Virus record (IMG/VR): IMGVR_UViG_3300043434_000519
Coordinates: 1-25,262 of that record
Source: a virus
Direction: 5' to 3' (one strand)
DNA length: 25,262 bases
Part shown: positions 16,078 to 22,988 of the stretch, in pieces
Layout of the letters: each line of letters starts with the position of its first letter
Position numbering within the stretch: position 1 is the stretch's first letter
Notes under the pieces: generated by a model
The model's input: only the letters and a program-made list of their open reading frames with translations
What the model was told of the DNA's origin: nothing
Database searches by the model: none
Program-made: the position numbers and the translations under genes

Positions 16078-17607
16078 ATGGGATATGAATTATTAAAAGA
16101 TAATTATTACGTATCGGGGATTGCTCCTTTAGGAGTTCCTTTAGGATTTGGATTAAGATATGATCCAAATACTGGTGATTACGAATTAAAGCAAAAGGGT
16201 CTTGGTGGAAGTTATGATATTGGAATAGGGTTGGCAGTATTCTACAAAAATGGAAGTTGGTATGGAGATGCACTAAGAGACCCAAAATTATTTAAAGATG
16301 GAAAACCAACAGCGTTAGCAAACCAATTAAGTGAAGATATTAGAAGAAAAGTTAATGCTGCGTATATAAAAGGTGGTGGATCAAACTCTGGACTAAAAAT
16401 AAACAAAACTGCAATAGATCCCACAGGAACTGCGGGGATTAATAATTTTTTCCCAGGAAATAACGCAGGACTTGCCACTGCTGTTCCTGGAGGTACAATT
16501 CTTTCATCACCACCTGGGTCTCTACCGAAATTCAGTGAACCTTTAGATTTTCCAAGTGCCAATGAAGAACCTTTATTTGGAACACAGTCAACAAAAGACA
16601 GCAGAAGTAAATTACTAGTGTATCCAGTTGATATCCTTGAAAATAGACAAGATACACTTAGAATAACCATGTATAATTATTCTTCTCCAAGTGGAGAATC
16701 TTTGTTTGGTGGACAAGACCCTGGAAAAATTGTAGTAGATGGACTTCAGCGTTTATCTGGTGCCAAATTTGGAAAAGAAGAATTCAAAGGAACTGTGATT
16801 TTGCCAATTCCAAATAATGCTTCTGACGCAAACTCAGTTGCTTGGGCAGAAGACTCCATGAATAATATTACTGCTGCACTGCTTGCAAAGGCATCTGGAA
16901 ATTTAGCACTCGCTGCTGGTGGTGCTCTTGCTGGAGCATTGACTAAAGCAGTTGCTGGAGTAAATCCATCACAAGCAATTTACTATCTTACATTATTACA
17001 AGAAATAAATCCAGATCTAAAAGACCCAAAAGTTCTCAAACAAGTAAATTCCCTAGTAGCATCACTATCATTAAAACAAGCAGGAATTGACATCTCACCA
17101 GAAACTATACTTTCCAGAGGTTTTGGTGTAGTGCCAAATTCTAATATGGAACTTCTATTTAATTCACCAAAATTAAGAAGTTTTGAATTTTCTTGGAGAT
17201 TAAGTCCAAGAAGTGCAAATGAGGCAAAAACAGTAAAAAGAATTATAAGATTCTTCAAGCAGGGAATGGCAGCAAGAAAATTAAGTGCAAGTTCGGGAGC
17301 AGGTGCAGCATCAGCGCTTTTGGGAACTCCAAATGTATTTAAGTTGCAATATAAAACTGCAGATGATAAAGCAATCTCTGGATTAAATAGATTTAAATTA
17401 TGTGCTTTAACAGGATTTTCGGTAAATTACACTCCAGATGGTCAGTGGTCTGCATATGATGAGGGACAACCAGTATCTGTAAATTTAGGTATGGGATTCA
17501 CGGAACTAGAACCAATATTTGAATCCGATTATCAAGATAAAATATTTAAAGATTTGAAGGGTGCTCCAGATCTAGATGAAATTGGTCCAGACGACGTAGG
17601 TTACTAA
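16078..17607 (+). CDS. 48: gp48 tail tube cap / baseplate protein
   Basis: A 509-residue protein whose C-terminal half carries the T4-tail_cap signature (PF11091): RGFGVVPNSNMELLFNSPKL followed by SFEFSWRLSPRSANEAKTVK, RIIRFFKQGMA, and near the end FKLCALTGFSVNYTPDGQWS and PVSVNLGMGFTELEPIF. T4 gp48 (364 residues) binds the baseplate with gp54 and starts the tail tube. The extra length here is N-terminal: a Gly/Pro-rich region (about residues 1-170) and a membrane-friendly Ala/Gly helix (NLALAAGGALAGALTKAVAG, about 279-298), like other T4-like cyanophage gp48 proteins. It abuts the previous gene and ends 1 nt before gp53. Confidence 0.85.
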   Translation: MGYELLKDNYYVSGIAPLGVPLGFGLRYDPNTGDYELKQKGLGGSYDIGIGLAVFYKNGSWYGDALRDPKLFKDGKPTALANQLSEDIRRKVNAAYIKGGGSNSGLKINKTAIDPTGTAGINNFFPGNNAGLATAVPGGTILSSPPGSLPKFSEPLDFPSANEEPLFGTQSTKDSRSKLLVYPVDILENRQDTLRITMYNYSSPSGESLFGGQDPGKIVVDGLQRLSGAKFGKEEFKGTVILPIPNNASDANSVAWAEDSMNNITAALLAKASGNLALAAGGALAGALTKAVAGVNPSQAIYYLTLLQEINPDLKDPKVLKQVNSLVASLSLKQAGIDISPETILSRGFGVVPNSNMELLFNSPKLRSFEFSWRLSPRSANEAKTVKRIIRFFKQGMAARKLSASSGAGAASALLGTPNVFKLQYKTADDKAISGLNRFKLCALTGFSVNYTPDGQWSAYDEGQPVSVNLGMGFTELEPIFESDYQDKIFKDLKGAPDLDEIGPDDVGY

Positions 17608-17608
17608 T

Positions 17609-18460
17609 ATGTCATATTTCAGAGAACTTCCCAACTTACAATACCCATCACAATTTCAAGTAAGAAATTACATTGATGAATATGTAAGTGCAAAAAATCT
17701 TTTCAGAAGAGCAAAACTAAGAGGTGATGTGGCAAACTATGCCACTGCATTTACATACTATCAAATAGTAGATAGAGAAAGACCAGACCAAATTGCTCAA
17801 AAATTATATAATGATTCAAATTTAGATTGGATTATTTTACTTACAAATAATATTAAAAATTTGAATAATGAATGGCCCCTAGATAATGATTCACTTTATA
17901 AGTACATGATTGAAAAATATGGATCAGATGAAGAACTGGCAAAAGTTCATCATTATGAAACAGTAGAATATAAAGATGAATTTGGACGAATAATTATTGA
18001 AGGTGGTCTTCAGGTAGATCCTGGAAAATCAGAAACAATACAAACAAGAGAAGATACAAATGAGTATCTGCTAGAATCTTTCCCAAGTGCAAAAAGCAAT
18101 ACTGTTATCAGTATAAATCTTTGTCAAAAATTAACAGTATATGGAAGGGACATTAAAACAAGTGAATATTTGATTACAGATATTCAAACTAATATATCAT
18201 ACTTAAAAATCAAATCCAAAACTTCCAATGGATTTGGTGATGTAACTGTGTTAAATAGTTTAGCAGATTGGCCTTTTAGTTGGGGTGGAATTTTAAAATT
18301 GAAACAAAGAAATGGCAATGAAGTTGAAGTAAAATTAACCGATGCCATAACAGATACAAAAATAAGAATACCAGAAAGACTTTATGAAATCACTGGAACA
18401 CTAGTCGATGGTATTCTACAACCAACATTTAAGTTCACTAACGAGTTACCAGCAGCATAA
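17609..18460 (+). CDS. 53: gp53 baseplate wedge protein
   Basis: A 283-residue protein with the gp53 N-terminal signature: MSYFRELPNLQYPS, then AFTYYQIVDRERPDQIAQKL YNDSNLDWIILLTNNI (about residues 48-83), a LysM-like segment of the wedge family. T4 gp53 (196 residues) locks neighbouring wedges around the hub and completes the hexagonal baseplate. The additional C-terminal ~150 residues are beta-rich (LCQKLTVYGRDI, GDVTVLNSLADWPFSWGG, GTLVDGILQPTFKF), as in cyanophage homologues. The gene starts 1 nt after gp48 and its stop abuts the ATG of the 96-residue gene. Confidence 0.88.
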   Translation: MSYFRELPNLQYPSQFQVRNYIDEYVSAKNLFRRAKLRGDVANYATAFTYYQIVDRERPDQIAQKLYNDSNLDWIILLTNNIKNLNNEWPLDNDSLYKYMIEKYGSDEELAKVHHYETVEYKDEFGRIIIEGGLQVDPGKSETIQTREDTNEYLLESFPSAKSNTVISINLCQKLTVYGRDIKTSEYLITDIQTNISYLKIKSKTSNGFGDVTVLNSLADWPFSWGGILKLKQRNGNEVEVKLTDAITDTKIRIPERLYEITGTLVDGILQPTFKFTNELPAA

Positions 18461-18751
18461 ATGAAATTCCCATTTCCTGGAATGAAAGTCTTTATCGAGT
18501 CCGATAGTCAAATATTGGAGTACCTTGATACGACAGGAAGCATACAAACAGTAAAAAATGTAGTGAATCCAGTCACAAATTATGAATATGAAGTAAAAGA
18601 AAATGAAAGAAAGAGAACAATACTCGTATTGAGACCAGAGTATATTGGTGCAGTTACTTATGATATGAGAAATATGATGAAATATGATAGATCGTCTCAG
18701 TATGTAGACTCATCAACTAAGAAAACATATAACCCAAGAAATAACATATAA
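18461..18751 (+). CDS. Small baseplate-associated protein after gp53
   Basis: A 96-residue basic protein (MKFPFPGMKVFIESDSQILE...). Its segment VVNPVTNYEYEVKENERKRT followed by ILVLRPEYIGAVTYDMRNMM resembles the C-terminal end of longer gp53-like wedge proteins, where a NEKKR-I-VL-P-Y pattern closes the chain. It begins immediately after the gp53 stop. It may be a separated C-terminal domain of a larger ancestral gp53 or an independent small wedge protein. It is the last gene before the bidirectional terminator. Confidence 0.72.
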   Translation: MKFPFPGMKVFIESDSQILEYLDTTGSIQTVKNVVNPVTNYEYEVKENERKRTILVLRPEYIGAVTYDMRNMMKYDRSSQYVDSSTKKTYNPRNNI

Positions 18752-18754
18752 AAA

Positions 18755-18789
18755 TCCCGCAAAACCTTCATAGAGAAAATTTTGCGGGA
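18755..18789. terminator. Bidirectional rho-independent terminator
   Basis: TCCCGCAAAA (18755-18764) pairs perfectly with TTTTGCGGGA (18780-18789) around a 15-nt loop. A T-rich run follows on the plus strand (AATTTTTTC), and TTTTTA follows on the minus strand. It stands between the plus-strand late block and the converging gp32 operon, so it can end transcripts from both sides. Confidence 0.9.
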
Positions 18790-18827
18790 AATTTTTTCGG
18801 ACCCTTTTTTAATTTAAAGGTGATTTT

Positions 18828-19067
18828 TCAACAAGGGTAGTATTGAACTTCTTTAAATGTTCTTACGTATGGTTCTACCCTACCTTCACCAGAGACTACT
18901 TCTTCACGAAAGATTTCTCTTTTGCAATTTCCATTATATCCATAATATCTTGGATAGTAATTTGTGTAATATCCACCATATCTAAATGGTCTCCAAAATT
19001 GATCCCATGTTATTGCATAAGATGGGGATATTGTAAAAATTACAGAAAGAAAAATCAAGTATTTCAT
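18828..19067 (-). CDS. Small secreted protein with signal peptide
   Basis: A 79-residue protein with a clear Sec signal: MKYLIFLSVIFTISPSYA with likely cleavage after SYA. The mature part is about 61 residues, rich in Tyr/Arg (FRYGGYYTNYYPRYYGYNGN), with two Cys (CKREIF; C-terminal YYPC) that could form one disulfide in the periplasm. Its ATG overlaps the gp32 stop (TGATG), so it should be translated with gp32 from the early promoter upstream. I recognise no family. Possible roles are a periplasmic or envelope modifier during infection, such as superinfection exclusion, but nothing in the sequence proves this. The bidirectional terminator ends the operon just downstream. Confidence 0.75.
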   Translation of the reverse strand: MKYLIFLSVIFTISPSYAITWDQFWRPFRYGGYYTNYYPRYYGYNGNCKREIFREEVVSGEGRVEPYVRTFKEVQYYPC

Positions 19068-20008
19068 CAGGATTCTGCAAGTTTTTGGAAGTAGCTCAGG
19101 GCATCATCATCTTCGTCTTCATCATCACTAGAACTTGAAGACGAAGTACTGACATCATCATAAGATGCGGAACGAGATGAGGACGAACTTACAGATTCAC
19201 CACGACGTTCACGTTCCCACTCTTCCTCCTCGGCAACAACTTCTGGGTCTTGGTTCTTAGGAACACCACGGAGACCAAGAGTGTATTCAAGACGCTTCTT
19301 GAGGTCATCATAAGACTTAAACTCTTTGGGGTCTGTAAAGTCATTCAGGTTGTTGAGGGACTTATAAATTCGTTCCAGTTCATCATCATCACCATCAAGA
19401 AGAGCAGAAGGTGCAGCAAACTCAGACTTGTCGTAGTTCCAGTATCCATCTTTCTTAACAAGTTTCAGCTTGAAGTGAGCACCAGTCCAGAAATCGAAGG
19501 GATTAATGGGAGTTTCATCTTCAAACTCAGGTTGCATTGCCGCAAGAATCTTATCATAGATTTTCTTACCAAACTTATAGAGGAAGACTTTACCCTCATT
19601 GTCAGGATTGGCAGGATCACGAACAACATAAATGTTTGCGTAGTAAGAAAGTTTACGCTTTTGCTTACGTGCTTCTTCTTTATCACGATCAGAACCAGAG
19701 TTCCAGAGAACACGGTTCTTTTCACACACAGGACATTGCTGACCAAGAGTGGTGAGGCAGTTGTCAATCAACCAACCACCAGGACCTTGGAATGCGTGAG
19801 ACCATACTTGTGCCCAAGGCAATTCACAACCTTCGGGGGCAGGAAGGAAACGGATAACTGCGGAACCTACACCGCTCTTATCCATAACAGGTTTCCAAAA
19901 ACGGTCGTCATCCTTGGAACCAGAATCGTTGAGTTTCTCGACTTGTTTGATGAGTTTTTCGGTGAGGGAACCCATCTTAGATTGCTTTTTAAGATCAGCA
20001 AAAGACAT
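19067..20008 (-). CDS. 32: gp32 single-stranded DNA-binding protein
   Basis: A 313-residue protein that begins MSFADLKKQSKMGSLTEKLI. The central OB domain includes the zinc site His71, Cys84, Cys92, Cys95 (SHAFQ...DNCLTTLGQQCPVC); the 71-84 and 92-95 distances equal those in T4 gp32. Core segments KLSYYANIYVVRDPANPDNE and FLYKFGKKIYDKI are typical. The acidic C-terminus (about 255-313) has two Ser runs and a DDEDEDDDA tract; in T4 the acidic tail recruits gp59, gp41 and polymerase. It coats ssDNA in replication, recombination and repair. A GGAG ribosome site precedes the ATG and a TTGACG-17-TAGACT promoter lies at 20063-20091. The coding DNA is visibly more GC-rich than its neighbours, fitting high expression. 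Confidence 0.96.
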   Translation of the reverse strand: MSFADLKKQSKMGSLTEKLIKQVEKLNDSGSKDDDRFWKPVMDKSGVGSAVIRFLPAPEGCELPWAQVWSHAFQGPGGWLIDNCLTTLGQQCPVCEKNRVLWNSGSDRDKEEARKQKRKLSYYANIYVVRDPANPDNEGKVFLYKFGKKIYDKILAAMQPEFEDETPINPFDFWTGAHFKLKLVKKDGYWNYDKSEFAAPSALLDGDDDELERIYKSLNNLNDFTDPKEFKSYDDLKKRLEYTLGLRGVPKNQDPEVVAEEEEWERERRGESVSSSSSRSASYDDVSTSSSSSSDDEDEDDDALSYFQKLAES

Positions 20009-20062
20009 TCGTATTCTCCGTATTAATCGTATTTGAAGTGTGTGCCGTATTGGTACGTATTA

Positions 20063-20091
20063 AGTCTAGCAGCAGAAGGGTCAATCGTCAA
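20063..20091 (-). promoter_or_regulatory. Sigma70-type early promoter of gp32
   Basis: On the minus strand, -35 TTGACG (20086-20091) and -10 TAGACT (20063-20068) are separated by exactly 17 nt. Transcription would start near 20056, leaving a leader of about 50 nt with GGAG just before the gp32 ATG. The -35 box lies inside the last codons of the DUF1825 gene. Confidence 0.78.
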
Positions 20092-20413
20092 GAGTTTTCT
20101 CAAGATACTCAATCTGAGATTCTAAAATCTTGAAAAATTCATCCACTGTTCCATTTTTACCCAACCCAAAAAGTTGGGCAGAATCAAGTATTCTATTTTT
20201 CATTTCGATTGCTTCTGGGTCATCTGAAAGGGATAACCTAAAAATAAAAAGTTTTTGCTTTTCTAAAAACTTTTTCATTAAATCAAGATGTTCTTTCTTT
20301 CCATTTTTATCATAAAATGATAGATTCAAAACTTGCTCAAAAAGTTTTTGTTGAATTGCATCCAATTCAATTATAGATTCTCTGACCATTTCGGAATCAA
20401 AAAATCTACTCAT
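20081..20413 (-). CDS. DUF1825 family protein
   Basis: A 110-residue helical protein matching the DUF1825 pattern of cyanobacteria and their phages: MSRFFDSEMVRESIIELDAI, then KKEHLDLMKKFLEKQKLFIF followed by RLSLSDDPEA and a C-terminal helix. The function is unknown. Its ATGA start overlaps the gp59 stop, so it is translationally coupled to gp59. It lies between gp59 and gp32, which are adjacent in T4, so it is an insertion into that replication cluster. A role in replication, or in changing a host process shared with the cyanobacterial homologue, is speculation. Confidence 0.8.
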   Translation of the reverse strand: MSRFFDSEMVRESIIELDAIQQKLFEQVLNLSFYDKNGKKEHLDLMKKFLEKQKLFIFRLSLSDDPEAIEMKNRILDSAQLFGLGKNGTVDEFFKILESQIEYLEKTLDD

Positions 20414-21000
20414 AATACTATCTCCTTTAAAATTTGCTTAAATTTAGACTCATCTATATTTAGAAATGGTTTATATTTTTTTATTTTAAAACTTACGGTT
20501 TCCCACACAGGGTCTGTGAGTTTTTTATCAAAATGAGAAACATAACCCAAGATTGAATCTAAAATTACAAGTGTTTCTAATGTAATTGCTCCTTGCAAAT
20601 ACTTTTTCAATATCTCTGGATGCTTATTTGCTTTGCATTCAAACAAAGAGTCTAAGTTTTTATTGCCAATAAAAACTTCACTTTCTGTTTTAAACATATA
20701 AGACAAACTTTGATATCTTTTTAACCACTCTAGATAATTCTTTTCCCCATTAGAAATTATTTCACCTATCCATAATGATTGAGGGTCAGTGCATTCTATA
20801 AAACTAGCAACAAAATAGCATTTTATTTCAACATCACTTTTTTGTCTTGATAATTTTTCAAAAAAATATCTATCTTTTCTTTTGTGGAAAGAATCAAGAC
20901 TTGCTCTTGATCTTCCACAATATTTAAAATAATCATATCCCTCTTTTGTGAAATGATTTTTTATTGATAGATAAGTTTTATATACATCAAAAGGTGTCAC
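20410..21000 (-). CDS. 59: gp59 replicative helicase loader
   Basis: A 196-residue all-helical protein. It aligns by eye with T4 gp59 (217 residues): T4 SVYKLYLMIKQH...RRDKYFFQKLSE corresponds to DVYKTYLSIKNHF...RKDRYFFEKLSR; later QSLWIGEIIS matches DAWIGDIS, TLETLVILDSILGYV matches the T4 FILLDSFLN helix, and the C-terminus ends KPFLNIDESK. The start is GTG at 21000 (MTPFDVYKTYLSIK), with no better ATG upstream. Gp59 loads the gp41 helicase on gp32-coated forks and starts recombination-dependent replication. It follows gp33 by 3 nt. Confidence 0.9.
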   Translation of the reverse strand: MTPFDVYKTYLSIKNHFTKEGYDYFKYCGRSRASLDSFHKRKDRYFFEKLSRQKSDVEIKCYFVASFIECTDPQSLWIGEIISNGEKNYLEWLKRYQSLSYMFKTESEVFIGNKNLDSLFECKANKHPEILKKYLQGAITLETLVILDSILGYVSHFDKKLTDPVWETVSFKIKKYKPFLNIDESKFKQILKEIVL

Positions 21001-21003
21001 AAT

Positions 21004-21258
21004 TTAAAAATTCAAAGTTGCTCTACTAGTCTTTTTGAGGAAATTTAATTTTGTTGCTTCATATTTAAGTTTTTCTTTGAGTGGTTTAGAAATTAACTTT
21101 GGGACTGTTTCTATTTCTATTGAATTATCATCGCAATAAGTAAGTATTGCATCGATATAACTAATCTTAGAAATTTTTACAATTTTTTCAATGTCTTGAG
21201 CAAATTTTTGCGGACATAAAAACTTATCCTTAATTACATCTTTTATGTTATTTTCCAT
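21004..21258 (-). CDS. 33: gp33 late transcription co-activator
   Basis: I chose the ATG at 21258 (MENNIKDVIKDKF, 84 residues), one nucleotide after the upstream nuclease stop. The longer frame to 21363 would overlap that gene by over 100 nt. The core FAQDIEKIVKISKISYIDAI, CDDNSIEIETVPKLISKPL and EKLKYEATKLNFL lines up with T4 gp33 (FIIEKMVEEFGMSYLEATTA, FLEENSIPETQFAKFIPSG). The chain lacks the T4 N-terminal extension, and T4 gp33's clamp-binding DFLL-like tail appears here as ATLNF. Gp33 links RNA polymerase to the gp45 sliding clamp at late promoters, consistent with the NATAAATA boxes in this window. T4 also keeps 33 next to 59 and 32. Confidence 0.82.
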   Translation of the reverse strand: MENNIKDVIKDKFLCPQKFAQDIEKIVKISKISYIDAILTYCDDNSIEIETVPKLISKPLKEKLKYEATKLNFLKKTSRATLNF

Positions 21259-21259
21259 G

Positions 21260-21955
21260 TTAATTAAGTTTACTGTTAACAAACTCTCTAATGTATTTGG
21301 TGAGCAACTTAATATATTTTTGTTTATCGTATTCTTCATAGACAATACATTCTCCATTTTCACATGCCATTAAGATAACAAATTTTTTAACTGGGATTCC
21401 AGTCAATTCATAGAGCATACAAGCGTACGCTGCACACTGCACAAAATAATGCTCAATCCATTCAACTGGTTTGGGTTTTTTAGAAGTTTTAAAATCTATG
21501 ACTGCTAATTCACCATTATACTCTGCTATGCAATCTACAGTTCCTGCAATACCAAGAATCTTACTATACAGTGAACTTTCTAAAGCATGAATATTATTTA
21601 TTTTATTTAATTCTGGTTTTGCTATTTTAAATAAGAAAGTTGATAGTGGTTGAACTTCGGGTAACTGTAGAGAGTTATAAAGATAATTCTCTACTAAACT
21701 ATGCATATCAGTACCACGACTTGTTGCTTGTCTTGTAATTTTGTCTGCTTCCGCATCTCCTACTTTTTTCCTCCAGTTAGCAAAAAACTGTCGATTTTTG
21801 TGAGATGTTACAGAAGTAATAGAAACAAATCTAAGGAGTTCTCCATCACTTGGAATTTTATAATATCGAACTCCATCTATTGTTTCCCTTTCCAATTTTG
21901 GTAGATCTAAATCAATATGATTAAATCTACCTTCCATTTTTAAATTACTAGACAT
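21260..21955 (-). CDS. RecB-like PD-(D/E)XK nuclease
   Basis: A 231-residue protein with the motif order of the Cas4/RecB exonuclease superfamily (PF12705-like). GTDMHSLVE carries His85, GIAGTVDCIAEY carries Asp141, and LAVIDFKTSKKPK has Asp154-x-Lys156. VQCAAYACML with Gln173/Tyr177 completes the QxxxY motif. It would be a Mg-dependent DNA exonuclease used in recombination, repair or host DNA breakdown. No helicase domain or iron-sulfur Cys cluster is visible. It overlaps the PhoH stop by 8 nt and is followed after 1 nt by gp33, placing it in a replication/transcription operon. Confidence 0.85.
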   Translation of the reverse strand: MSSNLKMEGRFNHIDLDLPKLERETIDGVRYYKIPSDGELLRFVSITSVTSHKNRQFFANWRKKVGDAEADKITRQATSRGTDMHSLVENYLYNSLQLPEVQPLSTFLFKIAKPELNKINNIHALESSLYSKILGIAGTVDCIAEYNGELAVIDFKTSKKPKPVEWIEHYFVQCAAYACMLYELTGIPVKKFVILMACENGECIVYEEYDKQKYIKLLTKYIREFVNSKLN

Positions 21956-22709
21956 TCAATCCAGATTCCATTTTTGCGACTAGGTATTCTTTAACAAGTC
22001 CAGAACGAACAATATCATCAATACCAAATTCAATTATATCAAAAGATGGCATTTTTCTCAAGATATCCATAAAATCACTAATTCCATTTCTTTCATTTGA
22101 TTTAGTCAAATCCGATTGAGATGCATCCCCACAGAACATAATTTTGGAATCTTCTCCAATACGAGTAATGATTGAATCAAGTTCATGAAAATTCATATTT
22201 TGAAATTCATCAACGATAACAATTGAGTTATCCAATGTTGTTCCACGAACAAATGAAGTACTCCAGAATTTGATTGTTTCTTGTTGCTTTAGATTTCCAT
22301 AAAGCATTTCAAAATCTGTTTCTGTTGGAAGTTGGAACATGTATTTAACCATGTTCTTATAAGGAATTTGATACAAAGAAGATTTATCTTCATGATCACC
22401 TGGAAGAAATCCAATTTCTCTAGTAGCTACAAGAGAACGAACAATATAAATTTGCTCATATGGAGTGATTTCATTTAAAACTTCCCTCAAAGCATTATAC
22501 AAAGTGATAAAAGTTTTTCCAGTTCCTGCTGCACCGTATGCAACTAAATGTTTTCCCTTTGAATACGAATCAAAAAGTTTTTTTTGATTCTCTGTTAGTG
22601 GTTCTATATTAAGTAGAAGATCCGAATTCAAAGGTCTTTTTCTTTTCATTTGTTTAGCAGTCATGCCAACACCAATAGGTTGGTCCGAATTCCTTCTTTT
22701 TCTTGCCAT
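21948..22709 (-). CDS. phoH: PhoH-like ATPase
   Basis: A 253-residue protein with Walker A GAAGTGKT (residues 59-66), Walker B IVIVDE (163-168), and PhoH family blocks TENQKKLFDSY, IYIVRSLVATREIGFLPGD, FVRGTTLDNSIV and FCGDASQSD. A basic N-terminus (MARKRRN, KRKR) precedes the domain. PhoH is an RNA/nucleotide-linked ATPase of uncertain function, often induced in phosphate starvation in hosts and very common in marine phages. Its ATG overlaps the previous stop as TAATG, so it is read with the 82-residue gene from the box at 22981-22988. Confidence 0.93.
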   Translation of the reverse strand: MARKRRNSDQPIGVGMTAKQMKRKRPLNSDLLLNIEPLTENQKKLFDSYSKGKHLVAYGAAGTGKTFITLYNALREVLNEITPYEQIYIVRSLVATREIGFLPGDHEDKSSLYQIPYKNMVKYMFQLPTETDFEMLYGNLKQQETIKFWSTSFVRGTTLDNSIVIVDEFQNMNFHELDSIITRIGEDSKIMFCGDASQSDLTKSNERNGISDFMDILRKMPSFDIIEFGIDDIVRSGLVKEYLVAKMESGLNV

Positions 22710-22957
22710 TAAATCTTTCCTACTGTAGCACCAGGCATTTTAGAAGCTCTAGTCAGAACTTCATTCCATCCTGGTTTTGATTTTGCGAGTTTATCTTTCC
22801 ATTCACCAACTTCACCACTTCCAGGGCAAGTTGATGGGTCGGACCAGTCTCTATCCCAGTCTGGGTTTTCTTTTTTCCACTGGTCCCATTCGTGAACACT
22901 CATTGTCACTTCTTTTTGCTCACCAGTCTCTTTATGAATAACAGGATAAGTTGCCAT
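22709..22957 (-). CDS. Small Trp-rich protein upstream of phoH
   Basis: An 82-residue protein (MATYPVIHKETGEQKEVTMS, then VHEWDQWKKENPDWDRDWSD, ending PGATVGKI). Six Trp are spread through the chain and only one Cys is present (STCPGSG). The opening strand and spacing resemble FmdB-type zinc-ribbon proteins but without the paired Cys residues, so zinc binding is unlikely. It starts a two-gene unit with PhoH (TAATG overlap). An AATAAATA box lies 23 nt before its ATG. I know it only as a conserved cyanophage protein; the function is unknown. Confidence 0.78.
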   Translation of the reverse strand: MATYPVIHKETGEQKEVTMSVHEWDQWKKENPDWDRDWSDPSTCPGSGEVGEWKDKLAKSKPGWNEVLTRASKMPGATVGKI

Positions 22958-22980
22958 ATGTTATGAAATCACGATAATAA

Positions 22981-22988
22981 TATTTATT
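22981..22988 (-). promoter_or_regulatory. Late-promoter-like box AATAAATA before the 82-aa/phoH genes
   Basis: It differs from TATAAATA only at the first base, lies 23 nt before the ATG at 22957 and overlaps the thyX stop. The gap between thyX and the next gene (22958-22983) is one of the few real spacers in this block. Confidence 0.55.

Noticed and set aside
19250-20026. 258-residue plus-strand frame opposite gp32
   Set aside because: gp32 is certain on the minus strand; the antisense frame has no recognisable motif and no ribosome site.
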